A stretch of 64,000 nt of DNA from Pichia kudriavzevii (taxonomy: Eukaryota > Ascomycota > Pichiomycetes > Pichiales > Pichiaceae): the NCBI RefSeq assembly GCF_003054445.1, contig NC_042506.1, positions 2,549,501-2,613,500 on the forward strand, written 5' to 3'. The notes below the pieces were generated by a model. That model had not been told where the DNA came from, ran no database searches, and worked only from the letters and a program-made list of their open reading frames with translations. The position numbers and the translations under genes were made by a program. Position 1 is the first letter of the stretch. Each line of letters opens with the position of its first letter. Shown here one piece after another: positions 45,886-56,016 of the stretch.

Positions 45886-47928
45886 TTACTTAATAGTTGA
45901 ATTTTCTTTGTTCATACTTTTATAATCGGCTTTGGGCTTCTTTGCCTTATCGGACTCTTTTCTCTTTTTAGACACCTTAGGTGGAGCTGGAATTTGTAGC
46001 TTGAGCTTTTTCTGTGATGATTTTGGGACGATCTGTGTATTATCGTCACTGGGTGCTCTTTTCAAAGGGCGTACACCATAAGCCGAATAGTTCGATATAT
46101 CATGACTAAGTCCATTTCCAGTTTGGTATCCGTCATCTCCATTCTGCACCGTGGCAGGAGCAGACACACAACTTATTTTAACTTGAGCTGGAACCTGAGC
46201 TCCTGAAGTAAAGGATTGAAGAGAGTGTGTCTCTTGTAAGACCCTCTGATTGATCCCAGTTGATACTTTTGTGCAAAGACTTTGAAGTCGTTGAAATCCG
46301 GCAAAGTTTATCTGATTGAATTCCTTGAGAGAATCAGATAGACTGTTTGATTTAGACTGAATAAAGTGATTCAATAATGGTTTAGATAACGTCATTGCTT
46401 CACTCACCTGAAGTAACTTCAAAAACTGGTCAGTCAAACCATGCTTACTAAGACTCGCTGCTTGTTTGAAATGCAGCTTTATGTCGAATATACTTGGGTT
46501 CGTTTTGTTGTGGAGTTGAAAATCACTCATGAATTTATCTAAAGCCGAGAACTCTACTCCTTGAACATTATAGTCGGTCAATATATCAATTTCTTCAAAC
46601 ATTAAACTCTTGTTCATTTTGATTTTCATTGAGCCAAAAAAATTACTATATGACCCATCTTCAAAAACGCACTTGGCTGAAATATGATCTGTCTGAACTA
46701 TACTGGAAAGGTCGTCCAAAACAATGGCATTCAAAAACTTATGGCTTATTTCTAGCATTTGAATGTTTGCTAGATACTTGTGATAAAGCAGCGGCAATAA
46801 ATTATACGCAAATGTAAAACATTTTTCATCAGCATCGGTTTTCATTTTTAATTTGATGCATGCATCAGGAACAAAGAAGTCATTTACAACCTGTGTTAAA
46901 TACGGAAGATTCGGCTTTTCATGTCGACATATCAGTAAGTCTTTGAACCTCAAAAACCTCACGATCGCTATATTGGAAAGGCTTCGTTTAATCTCTTCGC
47001 TCAAACCAGAACTAGGTTGCGGATAAGGTATAGCTCCAGGTACTGTGTTGCCTTGTACATTTGGTGGAACAACATGCTGATTAGGAGGAATTGTTTGGTT
47101 AAGCCTTGAATTAATACCAGTGTTAAAATTTGATGCTGTGGATGTTGGTGTTACAGAGGGATTGACATTGTAACCTATAGGAACCATATTCTCAGCTGTG
47201 ACAGACGATCCTTTGGATCTTGTTTGCGGATGTGGCTGTTGCTCCAATTTTGGATTCTCAGAGCCAGTTACAATGTTAGGAGAGTTGTAGGACTGTGAAA
47301 GCGTATTTCTTGAAATCCTATCATTGGATTGGAGATTTCCTACCTGGAAGCTTAGTGAGTTATCTTCTATGTTTGTTGATTTACAAGGTGATATAGGAAC
47401 GGAAATATTCCTTTCACCACTAGATGAGGAATCCGACATTTTCTGATTTTTTGAGCTAGTAGGTATATAGCTTCCATCGCTTTGCCTAATCTGTGAAAGT
47501 TGGGTTTCAAACGAGTGGTCTTGGCTCTTTTCATTCATGATAGCTGACGCAGTATGTGGTGTGAAGGAATCGATTCGATTAGTATCATTAGCCAAAACCC
47601 AATGGTTTTGGGCTTGTGTGATAGAAGGACCCATGTTAGGATTCAATCCCACAGAGATGTTGGAATTTCGTTGTTGAAGCAGTGTTTGTGGTAAATAGAG
47701 ATCCTGACTTTTCGAGTGGGAAAGAAACTGCTGGTCACTATTATCATGGTGGAGTTGATAAATATTATTTTTTGCTTTTTCTGGATATGTATGCACGTAT
47801 CCATTCACTGTATCTCGACCAATAAATTCTTTTTCAGTTTCTACACTCTGTACTAGGCCATTATAATGCATATCTATTGGTTGTTGGTTGTTCATTGAAA
47901 CATGGTGTTGTGATTGATGATTTTGCAT
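45886..47928 (-). CDS. MFG1: Mfg1-like LIM-binding transcription cofactor
   Basis: A 680-residue protein with a long Gln/Asn/Ser-rich N-terminus (about 1-300) and a conserved domain at about 315-560 resembling the LIM-domain-binding (LDB1/SEUSS) region. It includes RFLRFKDLLICRHEKPNLPYLTQVVNDFFVPDACIKLKMKT and EISHKFLNAIVLDDLSSIVQTDH. The C-terminus is basic (QKKLKLQIPAPPKVSKKRKE), a likely nuclear signal. In yeasts Mfg1 works with Flo8 and Mss11 to control filamentous and invasive growth genes. The assignment rests on domain and architecture; the identity as Mfg1 is likely but not certain. Confidence 0.65.
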   Translation of the reverse strand: MQNHQSQHHVSMNNQQPIDMHYNGLVQSVETEKEFIGRDTVNGYVHTYPEKAKNNIYQLHHDNSDQQFLSHSKSQDLYLPQTLLQQRNSNISVGLNPNMGPSITQAQNHWVLANDTNRIDSFTPHTASAIMNEKSQDHSFETQLSQIRQSDGSYIPTSSKNQKMSDSSSSGERNISVPISPCKSTNIEDNSLSFQVGNLQSNDRISRNTLSQSYNSPNIVTGSENPKLEQQPHPQTRSKGSSVTAENMVPIGYNVNPSVTPTSTASNFNTGINSRLNQTIPPNQHVVPPNVQGNTVPGAIPYPQPSSGLSEEIKRSLSNIAIVRFLRFKDLLICRHEKPNLPYLTQVVNDFFVPDACIKLKMKTDADEKCFTFAYNLLPLLYHKYLANIQMLEISHKFLNAIVLDDLSSIVQTDHISAKCVFEDGSYSNFFGSMKIKMNKSLMFEEIDILTDYNVQGVEFSALDKFMSDFQLHNKTNPSIFDIKLHFKQAASLSKHGLTDQFLKLLQVSEAMTLSKPLLNHFIQSKSNSLSDSLKEFNQINFAGFQRLQSLCTKVSTGINQRVLQETHSLQSFTSGAQVPAQVKISCVSAPATVQNGDDGYQTGNGLSHDISNYSAYGVRPLKRAPSDDNTQIVPKSSQKKLKLQIPAPPKVSKKRKESDKAKKPKADYKSMNKENSTIK

Positions 47929-48481
47929 TATGCTTAGTTAGGACCAGTAAACTCTTTTATTTCAACTGGGTACTCCGCTTAGTACACGCTTGATCCTTTA
48001 AAAATAGCTGTGACTGTGTTAATGTTGTAATTGTTGAGTGTATTGGAGCTATTGTAGTGTCGTTTACTAGAGTAAGTAAAAGCAAGTAAAATCTGAAGTT
48101 ACTCTTTTTTTTTTTTTTTTTTCAACAAATGACACAAAAAGATGTTCTACCAAAAGTGCAGCAATACAATTAAATCAATTGCTAATGTAGAAGTTTGTTT
48201 CTGTACCGTATTTGTTGTGAATAACCGAGTGGCTGTAAGGAATTCACCGTTCATGCAGCAACAATGCCAAGTAAAATAAATAACTATATTTTCTCAGTTG
48301 ATGAAGAATCCGACGCGCATTCAAGCTATTAGGCAGACAGCAACAATCACATTCCTCTCTGGGTACATGAGAAATAGATTACTACTTTTCCTTAGGGCGA
48401 GCTGTACAATGTTGCGGATCTTGTGGAGGTGTATAGTATAAAAAATCTGGTATACATGTTAAAGTATATTTACAAAAAGAC
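47929..48481. other. Gap between MFG1-like gene and NOP7
   Basis: No gene in 553 bases. A run of about 19 T lies at 48104-48122, a strong nucleosome-excluding tract, in the MFG1-like promoter. The right end holds the NOP7 3' region. Confidence 0.4.
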
Positions 48482-50260
48482 CTATTGCTCAATTTTAGAG
48501 AGCTCCTTTTTTTTCTTGGCCAAAAGTTTACGTTTCTTTTCAAGTTCAGCCTTTCTAGTATCTTGCTTGTTTAAGCCGTATTGCATCTTCTTGTACAACT
48601 TACGTTGCTTGTTACTCATCATGATCAATTTGAGATCCTTCTCTTCGTCTTCATCACCAGCATGTTTTCTCTTATTCGTCTTCTTCTTTTCACCTTCCTT
48701 TAGTGCAGAGTACTTAACACCAGCTGCTTCCATCTCTAATTCTTTTTGTTCTCTCAAATCTTCATCCATTTCCTCATCTTCATCTTCGTCTTCTTTACGG
48801 GCTTCGTTTTCACCATCAACGTCTTCATCTTCTTCATCTTCCTCATCTTCCTCAATTGGCGCCTCTGGATCATATGTACCAGCATCACCCCATGGTGAAA
48901 GATGTGGCGGAAGCGTTTCACCCGGTGCATAATCTGAAACATTTAGTAAAGTTTTTTTGTTCAAACAATCGAATACCCACTGAGGTTGGATATAAGTTCT
49001 ACCTTGGACCTTCTTCAAAACTTTAGGCCTATCAACGATCTGATGCGTCACCGAACTCAAATCGATATCCTTAGAATTTTCGAGTTCATCGATTGCTGCT
49101 TCACTGATTACTTTACCACCAGCTGAAAGGATAACAAACTCCAAGACGTCAACAGGTACTTCTCTACCAATGTAGAAAACAAACTTGCTGAAAAGTTCAC
49201 TAACCTGGTTGGCGTATTTGGAAGGTTGTGCTAGTGAATCACCCGCATTTTTATTAGTATCCTTAAACTCATCCAGTTCGGTTGTTTCAACATCTTCAGT
49301 GTCTTCTTGATTCTCTTCGTTTTGCTCATTTTCTCGTTCAACCTCCTTCTCGTCCGCTGCAATTGCCCTTGAAATTTCCTCACTGGAAATCTTTGTTTCT
49401 GCTTGTTCTTCTGAATCAGCCGTGGCATCTGATGGTAATGCTAAGGATCTTTGTTCATTAGTTTCGAGAATGTATACAGACAAACCACCAATACCTTTCA
49501 ATCTATTTTCATTAATTTTAGGAGGATATGTTAGCTCGGCATCAGTGTATAGCTTGAATAAGACAAAATTCAATAGGGTAGAGTAAAATTCTAAGAAAGT
49601 ATGCATAATTTTGAAATCAATATCTGAAGGGATATTTTGTGCATATTTGAAGGGAACCAACCATCTAACTTCTTGACCCTTTACAGTAGCAGAGTAATAA
49701 ACACCCTTAATTGACACAAAAACTTTTTTCAAAGCTCTTTCCCTTGCGACGTAAGCCAACCATTGGTTAGTCAGTTTATTAGCTTGCTTGGTGATTTTAG
49801 CACCAACAACGGATGTTGCAGGCATATTGGCAAATAAAAACATCATATTTAACGCATCATCAATGTCTCTCAAGGCATCCAAGAAGGATGGGTATCTTTC
49901 CTTGATTACACGATCCAATTTATACATTGGACGGTTTTCTTCCAACCTCTTGGCATCACCAATTTCACCCTTACCTAAGGCCTTGGTCAATTTCTTAGCA
50001 AATGTCTTGTGTTCTCTGAACTTTTGAAGAATTGGTTCATGCATTAGATATTGGATATCCTTGGTATAATAGAAAGTAACCGGTGCAGTAGAACCTTTGT
50101 TTGCCTTTTTCTTGTTTCTTGGTTCTCTTGGATATATACCTTTGAAGATACATAACCTACGGAAATCTGCTAAAGATATTTGAAGCTTTCTTATTGCCTT
50201 TGTTCTGGTAATGAAATTTTTTGCATTACCTCTCTCTCCTTTCTTCTTGATTGGCCCCAT
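48482..50260 (-). CDS. NOP7: Pescadillo homologue Nop7
   Basis: Nop7 joins Erb1 and Ytm1 (PeBoW) in 27S pre-rRNA processing and 60S assembly. The 592-residue protein (yeast 605) starts [46 protein letters not shown], the pescadillo N-terminus. [25 protein letters not shown] and [27 protein letters not shown] follow. A BRCT domain covers about 350-440 ([12 protein letters not shown] ... [12 protein letters not shown]). The tail mixes acidic runs with basic coiled-coil sequence ending [11 protein letters not shown]. Confidence 0.97.
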   Translation of the reverse strand: MGPIKKKGERGNAKNFITRTKAIRKLQISLADFRRLCIFKGIYPREPRNKKKANKGSTAPVTFYYTKDIQYLMHEPILQKFREHKTFAKKLTKALGKGEIGDAKRLEENRPMYKLDRVIKERYPSFLDALRDIDDALNMMFLFANMPATSVVGAKITKQANKLTNQWLAYVARERALKKVFVSIKGVYYSATVKGQEVRWLVPFKYAQNIPSDIDFKIMHTFLEFYSTLLNFVLFKLYTDAELTYPPKINENRLKGIGGLSVYILETNEQRSLALPSDATADSEEQAETKISSEEISRAIAADEKEVERENEQNEENQEDTEDVETTELDEFKDTNKNAGDSLAQPSKYANQVSELFSKFVFYIGREVPVDVLEFVILSAGGKVISEAAIDELENSKDIDLSSVTHQIVDRPKVLKKVQGRTYIQPQWVFDCLNKKTLLNVSDYAPGETLPPHLSPWGDAGTYDPEAPIEEDEEDEEDEDVDGENEARKEDEDEDEEMDEDLREQKELEMEAAGVKYSALKEGEKKKTNKRKHAGDEDEEKDLKLIMMSNKQRKLYKKMQYGLNKQDTRKAELEKKRKLLAKKKKELSKIEQ

Positions 50261-50539
50261 TATTAGTGAAGTTTTGTTACTTGAGAGTAATTTCTTTTGC
50301 TTATTGCAGATAGGTTTTTTGTGAAAAACTTATTGCTTTTGAAGAGAAAAATTTTGTACTGGTGAAATATTTAGTACAAGCGCATGAAATTTTTTTTTCT
50401 AAAAATTTTCTGTTTTTCCTAAATCTTTATTCTCGTCCCAAAGAGGCAATTGAAGCTCAAATTCAAAATGCTGTTGTTTGTGACGTGGTGATGAAAGGAG
50501 TAGTAAATTAGCAGAAATTTTTCCTTTGGTATCTATATA

Positions 50540-50550
50540 ATGGTATAATG
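50540..50550 (+). promoter_or_regulatory. Two-codon uORF overlapping the GTF1 start
   Basis: ATG-GTA-TAA at 50540-50548 ends in TAATG, so its stop codon shares one base with the GTF1 start codon (50548). If the mRNA starts upstream, ribosomes would terminate right on the main start, allowing termination-reinitiation. The mRNA start is not known. Confidence 0.4.
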
Positions 50551-51075
50551 TTATTCCTAGGATCCAGAGTATTGAGTAAAAGCCATCATCTTTGTAAGAG
50601 GGCTTACTCATCATCAGCCATTCCTGGCCTCATTAAAAAGTTAGACACTGACGATAAAATCAACGACTTCTTCAATCATACTTCATGGTCTACAAGCGAG
50701 TTACTTGAACAAGAAGGTAACCCGGTTTTATTGAACAACGAAGTTCTCCATAACATTTTAGATTTGTCTGGACTGAGTAAGGATTTAAGTGAAAGTAGGC
50801 GCAAAGAGTTACTGAGCTTACTTGAAAGACAACTAAATTTCATAACTAAATTACATGATGTCGAACTTCATAAAGCCTATTCGGTCACTCGACTAGTCGA
50901 CGACAACGGTGTAAAACCTTTAGACTACGAAACACTCACCGAAGAGATATCCGAAGCTGCTGCAAGTTTATCCAAGGGGGAAATTGAAAGTTCTTGGAAT
51001 CCATTGTCTTTAGCCACTCAATACGAAGGAAAATACTTTCTAGTAAAGGAAGGTCTCCTCAAGAATACCAAATAG
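50548..51075 (+). CDS. GTF1: Mitochondrial Glu-tRNA(Gln) amidotransferase subunit F
   Basis: GatF is a fungal subunit of the mitochondrial GatFAB enzyme, which turns Glu-tRNA(Gln) into Gln-tRNA(Gln). The 175-residue protein (yeast Gtf1 183) has a presequence (MLFLGSRVLSKSHHLCKRAYSSSA), then IKKLDTDDKINDFFNHTSWSTSELL. The GatC-like helices follow: LHNILDLSGLSKDLSESRRKELLSLLERQLNFITKLHDV. The C-terminus ends with WNPLSLATQYEGKYFLVKEGLLK. Divergent from NOP7. Confidence 0.9.
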   Translation: MLFLGSRVLSKSHHLCKRAYSSSAIPGLIKKLDTDDKINDFFNHTSWSTSELLEQEGNPVLLNNEVLHNILDLSGLSKDLSESRRKELLSLLERQLNFITKLHDVELHKAYSVTRLVDDNGVKPLDYETLTEEISEAAASLSKGEIESSWNPLSLATQYEGKYFLVKEGLLKNTK

Positions 51076-51170
51076 GGTCTCCGAAGTCGGAAGGCCCTGA
51101 CCTCACAATCGACATTTATTTAATCTACAGACGTGTACAAAAAGTTTTATAGACAATGGTTAGTTCTTTT

Positions 51171-53804
51171 CTAATATTCGTCCTCATCCTCTAATTCTAA
51201 TTTCCTCTTACCTGAGTTACCTTCTCTTAATTCAGCTAGCTCTCTAGATTTCGCTTGGGATATTGTCTTTCTGGTCATCTTTTCAATCTCTGCCTCGACA
51301 TCATCACTCTCCTTCTCTGCGAAGTCTAGTACTAGTCTACGACCAAGTAAATGGACACCTTGTAATTGATCCATTGCAGAGCTTGCTTCCTTCGCTGTAG
51401 AAAATTCAACAAAAGCAAAACCTCTGGCAGACTTGTCAAACTTCTTTGGAACTCTAACTGATTTCAAAGATCCAAAAGAATTAAACAATTCGAAAACATC
51501 TTTACGGGTAGCTTCAAATGGCAAGTTTTTAACAATAATTTTACCATTCTTTGCCTTTTTGTTCTTTGTTTTGGAATTGTTGTCACCCATACTACCGACT
51601 CTGTTGGATATCTTCAGCTGTAGTTTATGTCCATCTAGTATTTGTCCATCTAGACCTCTCAGTGCAGCATTGGCTTGTTCTTTAGTCTTGAACTCAACAA
51701 AACCAAAACCCATACTTAATGTCCTCCCTGGATGCTTCGTATCAGGTTTGGTTTTGATAACTGCAACAATAAACCCTGGATACACTTTGAAAAAGTCAGT
51801 TAGTGAAGATGTGGTGGTACTGAAATTTAGGTTTTTCACGAAAATAGAGGTCGTTGGGCCAAAATTATTGATATCATCATCATCGTCTTCAGAGTCACTT
51901 TTAACATCATCTCCTTTCCTTTCCAGAATGTCTTCCGTTGTTACTTTGACATCCTTGACAGTCTCTTCAATATTGATAGAATCAGATTTATCAGCAGGTT
52001 TAGTGAATAGGTTCTTCGGCCCCTTTTCAAGATAAATGATGGACTTACCTAATCTCCTGAAGGATAATTTATTGAAAGCGACCCTGGCAGCAGGTGCATC
52101 TCTGAACTCAACAATTGCAATGGTTCCAGCTGGAGGCATCAACACCCTATTCAATTCCCCGTAAGTTGCAAAAAGCTCTCCAATTTCTTCCTTCGTTGTA
52201 CCATACTGGAAGTTCTTGACAAGGATCACCCTGTCATCTCTCTCCTTTTCACTGAACTTTGTGAGGTCCACACCTTTACTTTCAAAATAGCTCCTAACAT
52301 CACCAATGACGTGAGCTTCCGCCAATGCCTGTTTAACTGCAGAGCTGGAATTATGTGGATCAATAAGTTCGTTTTTGGAAATACCCAATTGGGTAGCCAC
52401 ACTATCAAGAACTGCATCAGAGTTCATATATAGCGAGTTCCAAGTAAAGTCAGCCTTGGAAGCTTCATATTTTTTTTTGAGTAGTCTCTGTTTTTTGAGT
52501 GGCATATTCTTGAGTTCAAATTCATCTAACTTATGTTCCTTTTTGGTTTCACCCGGTAAAATATGCAATAGTCTACCTTGGAAAATTTGTTTATCCAACT
52601 GAATGTAAGCTTTTACTGCATCCTTCGAATTTTCAAATTGGATATACGCAAACCCTTTCGATTTACCCGTCTTAGTGTCAACTGCAATATGAACCTCTTT
52701 GAGAGGTCCGAAGGGAGAAAACAATCGTGTGAAGTCATCTTCTGTTGAGGAATAAAGAATATTACGCAAGAATAATCTACCTGTAATTAAGATCTTATCA
52801 ATATGTTTTTCTTCGAGTGTGAGTTCATGCTTTGGCTCTTCTACCTCAACATTTTCATCAGCCTCATCACTCTCCTCAATACCAGTTTCATCTTTGGCAG
52901 GCTGGACAATTTCAACTGATTTCTTCTGAGGATCACTCACCTGGTTATCCTCTCCATCAATAATTCTCTTTCTTTTACTCTTGAACCATTCAAGATCGTC
53001 CACTTCTTCGTCTTGATTGTCGGTACCATCCTTACCTCCATTCTCATCTTGGATTCCAGCCCCTTCACTTTTATCAACGTCCATGTTTTCTACTCCAGAA
53101 TCAGCTAGAGTAACCGTTTGCTCATTATTCTCTTTGGAAAGTGGGACCATTTTTTCATCAGCATCAATATTCTGATCCTTCTTGATGGCAAAGTCATCGT
53201 ATTCGTCGTCACTTTCGTCCCCCTTGTAGGTCACTACTGGTGGCTTCTCAAGCTGTGATTTTGTCGAGTTCTTCAGACCCAAAGCTTCTTCTAGCTTATC
53301 ATTTGTTGGTGCGCCATCAGTATTGACAACTTCGTCATTGGCCCAAGATTTGGACTGATTAGATGGTTTCATAGCTTCAACAAACTCTTTCAAAGATGAA
53401 TCATTCTCAATCTTGTCATTGATTGTCGTTAATTTCTTGGCCTTTTTGTTTTTCCTTCGATTTGCAGCTTCTTCCATTTTTGCAAGTCTTTCTTCAGTTT
53501 TCGCCAACAACTCATCCCGTTGTTTCCTTTTCTCTTTCCATGAAACAGGCACATTTGGATCGTTGAATGATTTTGCAAGTTCCACGGTAATTCTAGAAGT
53601 ATCTATAAACGAGCCATTGAAAAATTTAACAGCATCTTCCGCATCCTTGATTTCCTTATAACCAATAAATGCAAATCTCCTAGATTCTCCATTATTTTTC
53701 CTCTTTAACTTGACGTCTGTCACAACACCCTTTTCGGCAAAATGGTCTCTCAACTTAGTCTCATCATAATATGAAGGAATACCTTTAACAATGACACGGG
53801 ACAT
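51171..53804 (-). CDS. MRD1: Multiple-RRM ribosome biogenesis protein Mrd1
   Basis: Mrd1 binds 35S pre-rRNA and is required for 18S rRNA production. The 877-residue protein (yeast 887) has five RNA-recognition motifs starting about residues 3 (RVIVKGIPSYYDETKLRDHF), 335 (GRLFLRNILYSSTEDDFTRLF), 525 (VILVKNFQYGTTKEEIGELF), 648 (SIFVKNLNFSTTTSSLTDFF) and 754 (KIIVKNLPFEATRKDVFELF). RNP1 sequences such as KGFAYIQF, GFGFVEF and RGFAFVEF are intact. The linker between RRM1 and RRM2 is long and acidic. The tail KMTRKTISQAKSRELAELREG is a family mark. Confidence 0.97.
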   Translation of the reverse strand: MSRVIVKGIPSYYDETKLRDHFAEKGVVTDVKLKRKNNGESRRFAFIGYKEIKDAEDAVKFFNGSFIDTSRITVELAKSFNDPNVPVSWKEKRKQRDELLAKTEERLAKMEEAANRRKNKKAKKLTTINDKIENDSSLKEFVEAMKPSNQSKSWANDEVVNTDGAPTNDKLEEALGLKNSTKSQLEKPPVVTYKGDESDDEYDDFAIKKDQNIDADEKMVPLSKENNEQTVTLADSGVENMDVDKSEGAGIQDENGGKDGTDNQDEEVDDLEWFKSKRKRIIDGEDNQVSDPQKKSVEIVQPAKDETGIEESDEADENVEVEEPKHELTLEEKHIDKILITGRLFLRNILYSSTEDDFTRLFSPFGPLKEVHIAVDTKTGKSKGFAYIQFENSKDAVKAYIQLDKQIFQGRLLHILPGETKKEHKLDEFELKNMPLKKQRLLKKKYEASKADFTWNSLYMNSDAVLDSVATQLGISKNELIDPHNSSSAVKQALAEAHVIGDVRSYFESKGVDLTKFSEKERDDRVILVKNFQYGTTKEEIGELFATYGELNRVLMPPAGTIAIVEFRDAPAARVAFNKLSFRRLGKSIIYLEKGPKNLFTKPADKSDSINIEETVKDVKVTTEDILERKGDDVKSDSEDDDDDINNFGPTTSIFVKNLNFSTTTSSLTDFFKVYPGFIVAVIKTKPDTKHPGRTLSMGFGFVEFKTKEQANAALRGLDGQILDGHKLQLKISNRVGSMGDNNSKTKNKKAKNGKIIVKNLPFEATRKDVFELFNSFGSLKSVRVPKKFDKSARGFAFVEFSTAKEASSAMDQLQGVHLLGRRLVLDFAEKESDDVEAEIEKMTRKTISQAKSRELAELREGNSGKRKLELEDEDEY

Positions 53805-54756
53805 GGTTAGTTCTGTTGACTTCTTTGTTACCTTTGTCGACGCTGAATAACCCCGATATATGTTTCAGTTAGGAAGTTTTTTTTTTTCTTTCCTTTTAAA
53901 AAAAAAAAAAAATGGCTTGAAAAATTTCATGCTGCTAATATTTATCAGAAAACACAAAAATATGAGAAAAAAAAATACACACTCATAATCAATATCGTGA
54001 GAACTGAAAAATACCAAAGTGTACGTGAAACATCTATATTGCTGTATATATCGAGGTAGCTCCTTTTGTGCTACCAAAAATGAAACTTGGTAGGAATACA
54101 AGGCTTCCCCCCAAACCACTTGTACGAATTGTACGATCTCTATGCTAAGAACGTCGTGGTGATCAGATTGGATTAGTAGATGGTCAGTTTTTATTATAAG
54201 AATGAGTTGCTCGTCTGTATCAAAGAAACAAAGCCCAATTATACTGTAGGTAGCACAATTCCATGCGGTTAGTTGTCCCCCCTTTCCCGCAACTTTTGCT
54301 GGACTACAACAAGTTGTTTTTCCGCACAGAGTTTGTTTGATGTTTACCCGCATGAAGAATAGCAACATCGACGCCGTTTCTGTAAGCTTGGTCAGATTTT
54401 GCCCTTCTCTTGTCGTCCCCATATTGTGGTGCCCCCATATTGTCGCCTCCCAAAAATCTTCACCTTATTGAGAGACTCCCGTTAATTCCGAGTCAATAAA
54501 ATACTTGGGCAGGTCCCTGAAGTCGCGCCACAAATATGTGGAATCTACTAGATGTAAAACTTCAGGAATTTGTTTATGCAAATATACAAATATCAAATTT
54601 ACAAATATAGGCAATATTAATATATTTTTATATGTATATAGGTAAGGTTCCACATTTTATCGATTTCGGAGATATTAGTAACACACATTTTGTTTACATC
54701 TTTAAGCTTCACAGCATCTTGAACAAGCAGAACAGCACAATTAACAAGAGGAAAAA
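53805..54756. promoter_or_regulatory. Divergent region between MRD1 and YIM1-like gene
   Basis: 950 bases without a supported gene. A 185-codon leftward frame (53865-54422) exists but ends in poly-Phe/Lys from A/T tracts and has no family features. GGTGCCCCCATATTG / GTCCCCATATTG form a short direct repeat at 54414-54441. AT-rich tracts at 54580-54640 precede the YIM1-like start. Confidence 0.4.
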
Positions 54757-55860
54757 ATGTCAGAGCTGCCAGTGAAAGATAACAAACTTACAATCAAGGC
54801 CATCACATATGAAACACATGCAACGCCCTTGGTTTTGAAAGACTATGACATTCCTGTTCAGGACGGGGAGAAAATCGTGAAACCAACAGAAGTTTTAGTC
54901 AAAGTGAAGGCGGTTGCATTAAATCCTGTTGACTCCATTCTAAAGCAGCTTAGTAATAGGTGGTTTGGTCCAAAGACCAAAATTGCCGGCGGTGATTTTG
55001 CAGGTGTCGTTGTGAAGGCTGGTGTAAACTCTGGCTATAAGGTTGGTGATCGACTCTATGGTGATGTGTTTAGTGCCACTGGAAGAGGCTCATTTGCAAA
55101 CTACATTTTATTTGAACCGTCTAAAGTTCCAATCTGTGAGAAAATCCCCGAGGGTATGTCATACGATGAAGCCTCCTCCTTGGCGTGCGTCTCCAACACT
55201 GCATTTATCTGCTTGTACCAGTATAAGGGAGACTTGAAGGACAAGAATGTTTTGGTTTTAGGTGCAGGCACAAGCGTTGGTTTTTTTGCTGTTCAATTTG
55301 CCAAGCACTACTTCGGTGCCTCCAACGTTGTAGCTACTTGTTCTTCCAAATCTAGCCAAAAGACCACCAATGCAGGTGCAGATTTTGTCATTGACTACAA
55401 GAAGGGCAACGATTATAAGTTATCCGAATTGAAGAAATTTGCTGCTCAACACGGCAAGTTTGATATTATTTGTGATTGTGTAAGAGATGAAACTGTTATG
55501 GACATCTTTGATGACATCCTAAAACCATCTTCTGAGGGCGGCATTTTCAGTCAAGTTGCTGGCTCTTACACTCTCAACTATGAGAATCTAAGGGTGTGGG
55601 ACAGTATTCCTAGCTGGAAGTTCCTGAAGAACTCGCTACTATCAAAACTGGGGTTGGCCAAATACTCCTCAGTCACCATTTTCACCGCACGCAACCCTAA
55701 CTACGGTCCTGCTATCGAGAAACTTTACAAAGAAGGTAACTTAAAGATTGTTATTGACTCCAAATATGATGCCTATACCCAATTTGAAGAGGCGTTCAAA
55801 AAGATATCTACTTGTTCTGCCCACGGTAAAATCATACTTGAGTTTGACAAGTCAGATTGA
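54757..55860 (+). CDS. YIM1: Yim1-like NADPH-dependent MDR-family oxidoreductase
   Basis: A 367-residue medium-chain reductase, the length of yeast Yim1 (365). It has a GroES-like domain (VKVKAVALNPVDSIL, IAGGDFAGVVVKAG, GDRLYGDVF) and a Rossmann domain with NVLVLGAGTSVGFFAVQFAKHYF and SSKSSQKTTNAGADFVIDY. Zinc-ligand cysteines of alcohol dehydrogenases are absent, as in quinone-oxidoreductase relatives. Yim1 is found at lipid droplets and mitochondria; its natural substrate is unknown. The orthologue call is by overall similarity, and other quinone-reductase relatives are possible. Confidence 0.75.
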   Translation: MSELPVKDNKLTIKAITYETHATPLVLKDYDIPVQDGEKIVKPTEVLVKVKAVALNPVDSILKQLSNRWFGPKTKIAGGDFAGVVVKAGVNSGYKVGDRLYGDVFSATGRGSFANYILFEPSKVPICEKIPEGMSYDEASSLACVSNTAFICLYQYKGDLKDKNVLVLGAGTSVGFFAVQFAKHYFGASNVVATCSSKSSQKTTNAGADFVIDYKKGNDYKLSELKKFAAQHGKFDIICDCVRDETVMDIFDDILKPSSEGGIFSQVAGSYTLNYENLRVWDSIPSWKFLKNSLLSKLGLAKYSSVTIFTARNPNYGPAIEKLYKEGNLKIVIDSKYDAYTQFEEAFKKISTCSAHGKIILEFDKSD

Positions 55861-56016
55861 AATTCGAGATTCTCACCAATTTAGCCTTTTGCTCAATGCT
55901 GAGCCATTTATAGTTTATTCTCCTGATTTGTATGTTCGTTTCCTTTAATTCTCTATGCCTTCCCCCTCCCCTCTCCTTGAACTCGTTAACAACAGTAATC
56001 AACAAGAACAGTATCA

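Noticed and set aside
48423-48932. 169-codon plus-strand Ser-rich frame
   Set aside because: Antisense shadow of the acidic and lysine-rich C-terminus of NOP7.
53865-54422. 185-codon minus-strand frame between MRD1 and the YIM1-like gene
   Set aside because: No family features, runs through A/T tracts into poly-Phe/Lys, and lies in a divergent promoter. Chance frame is more likely.
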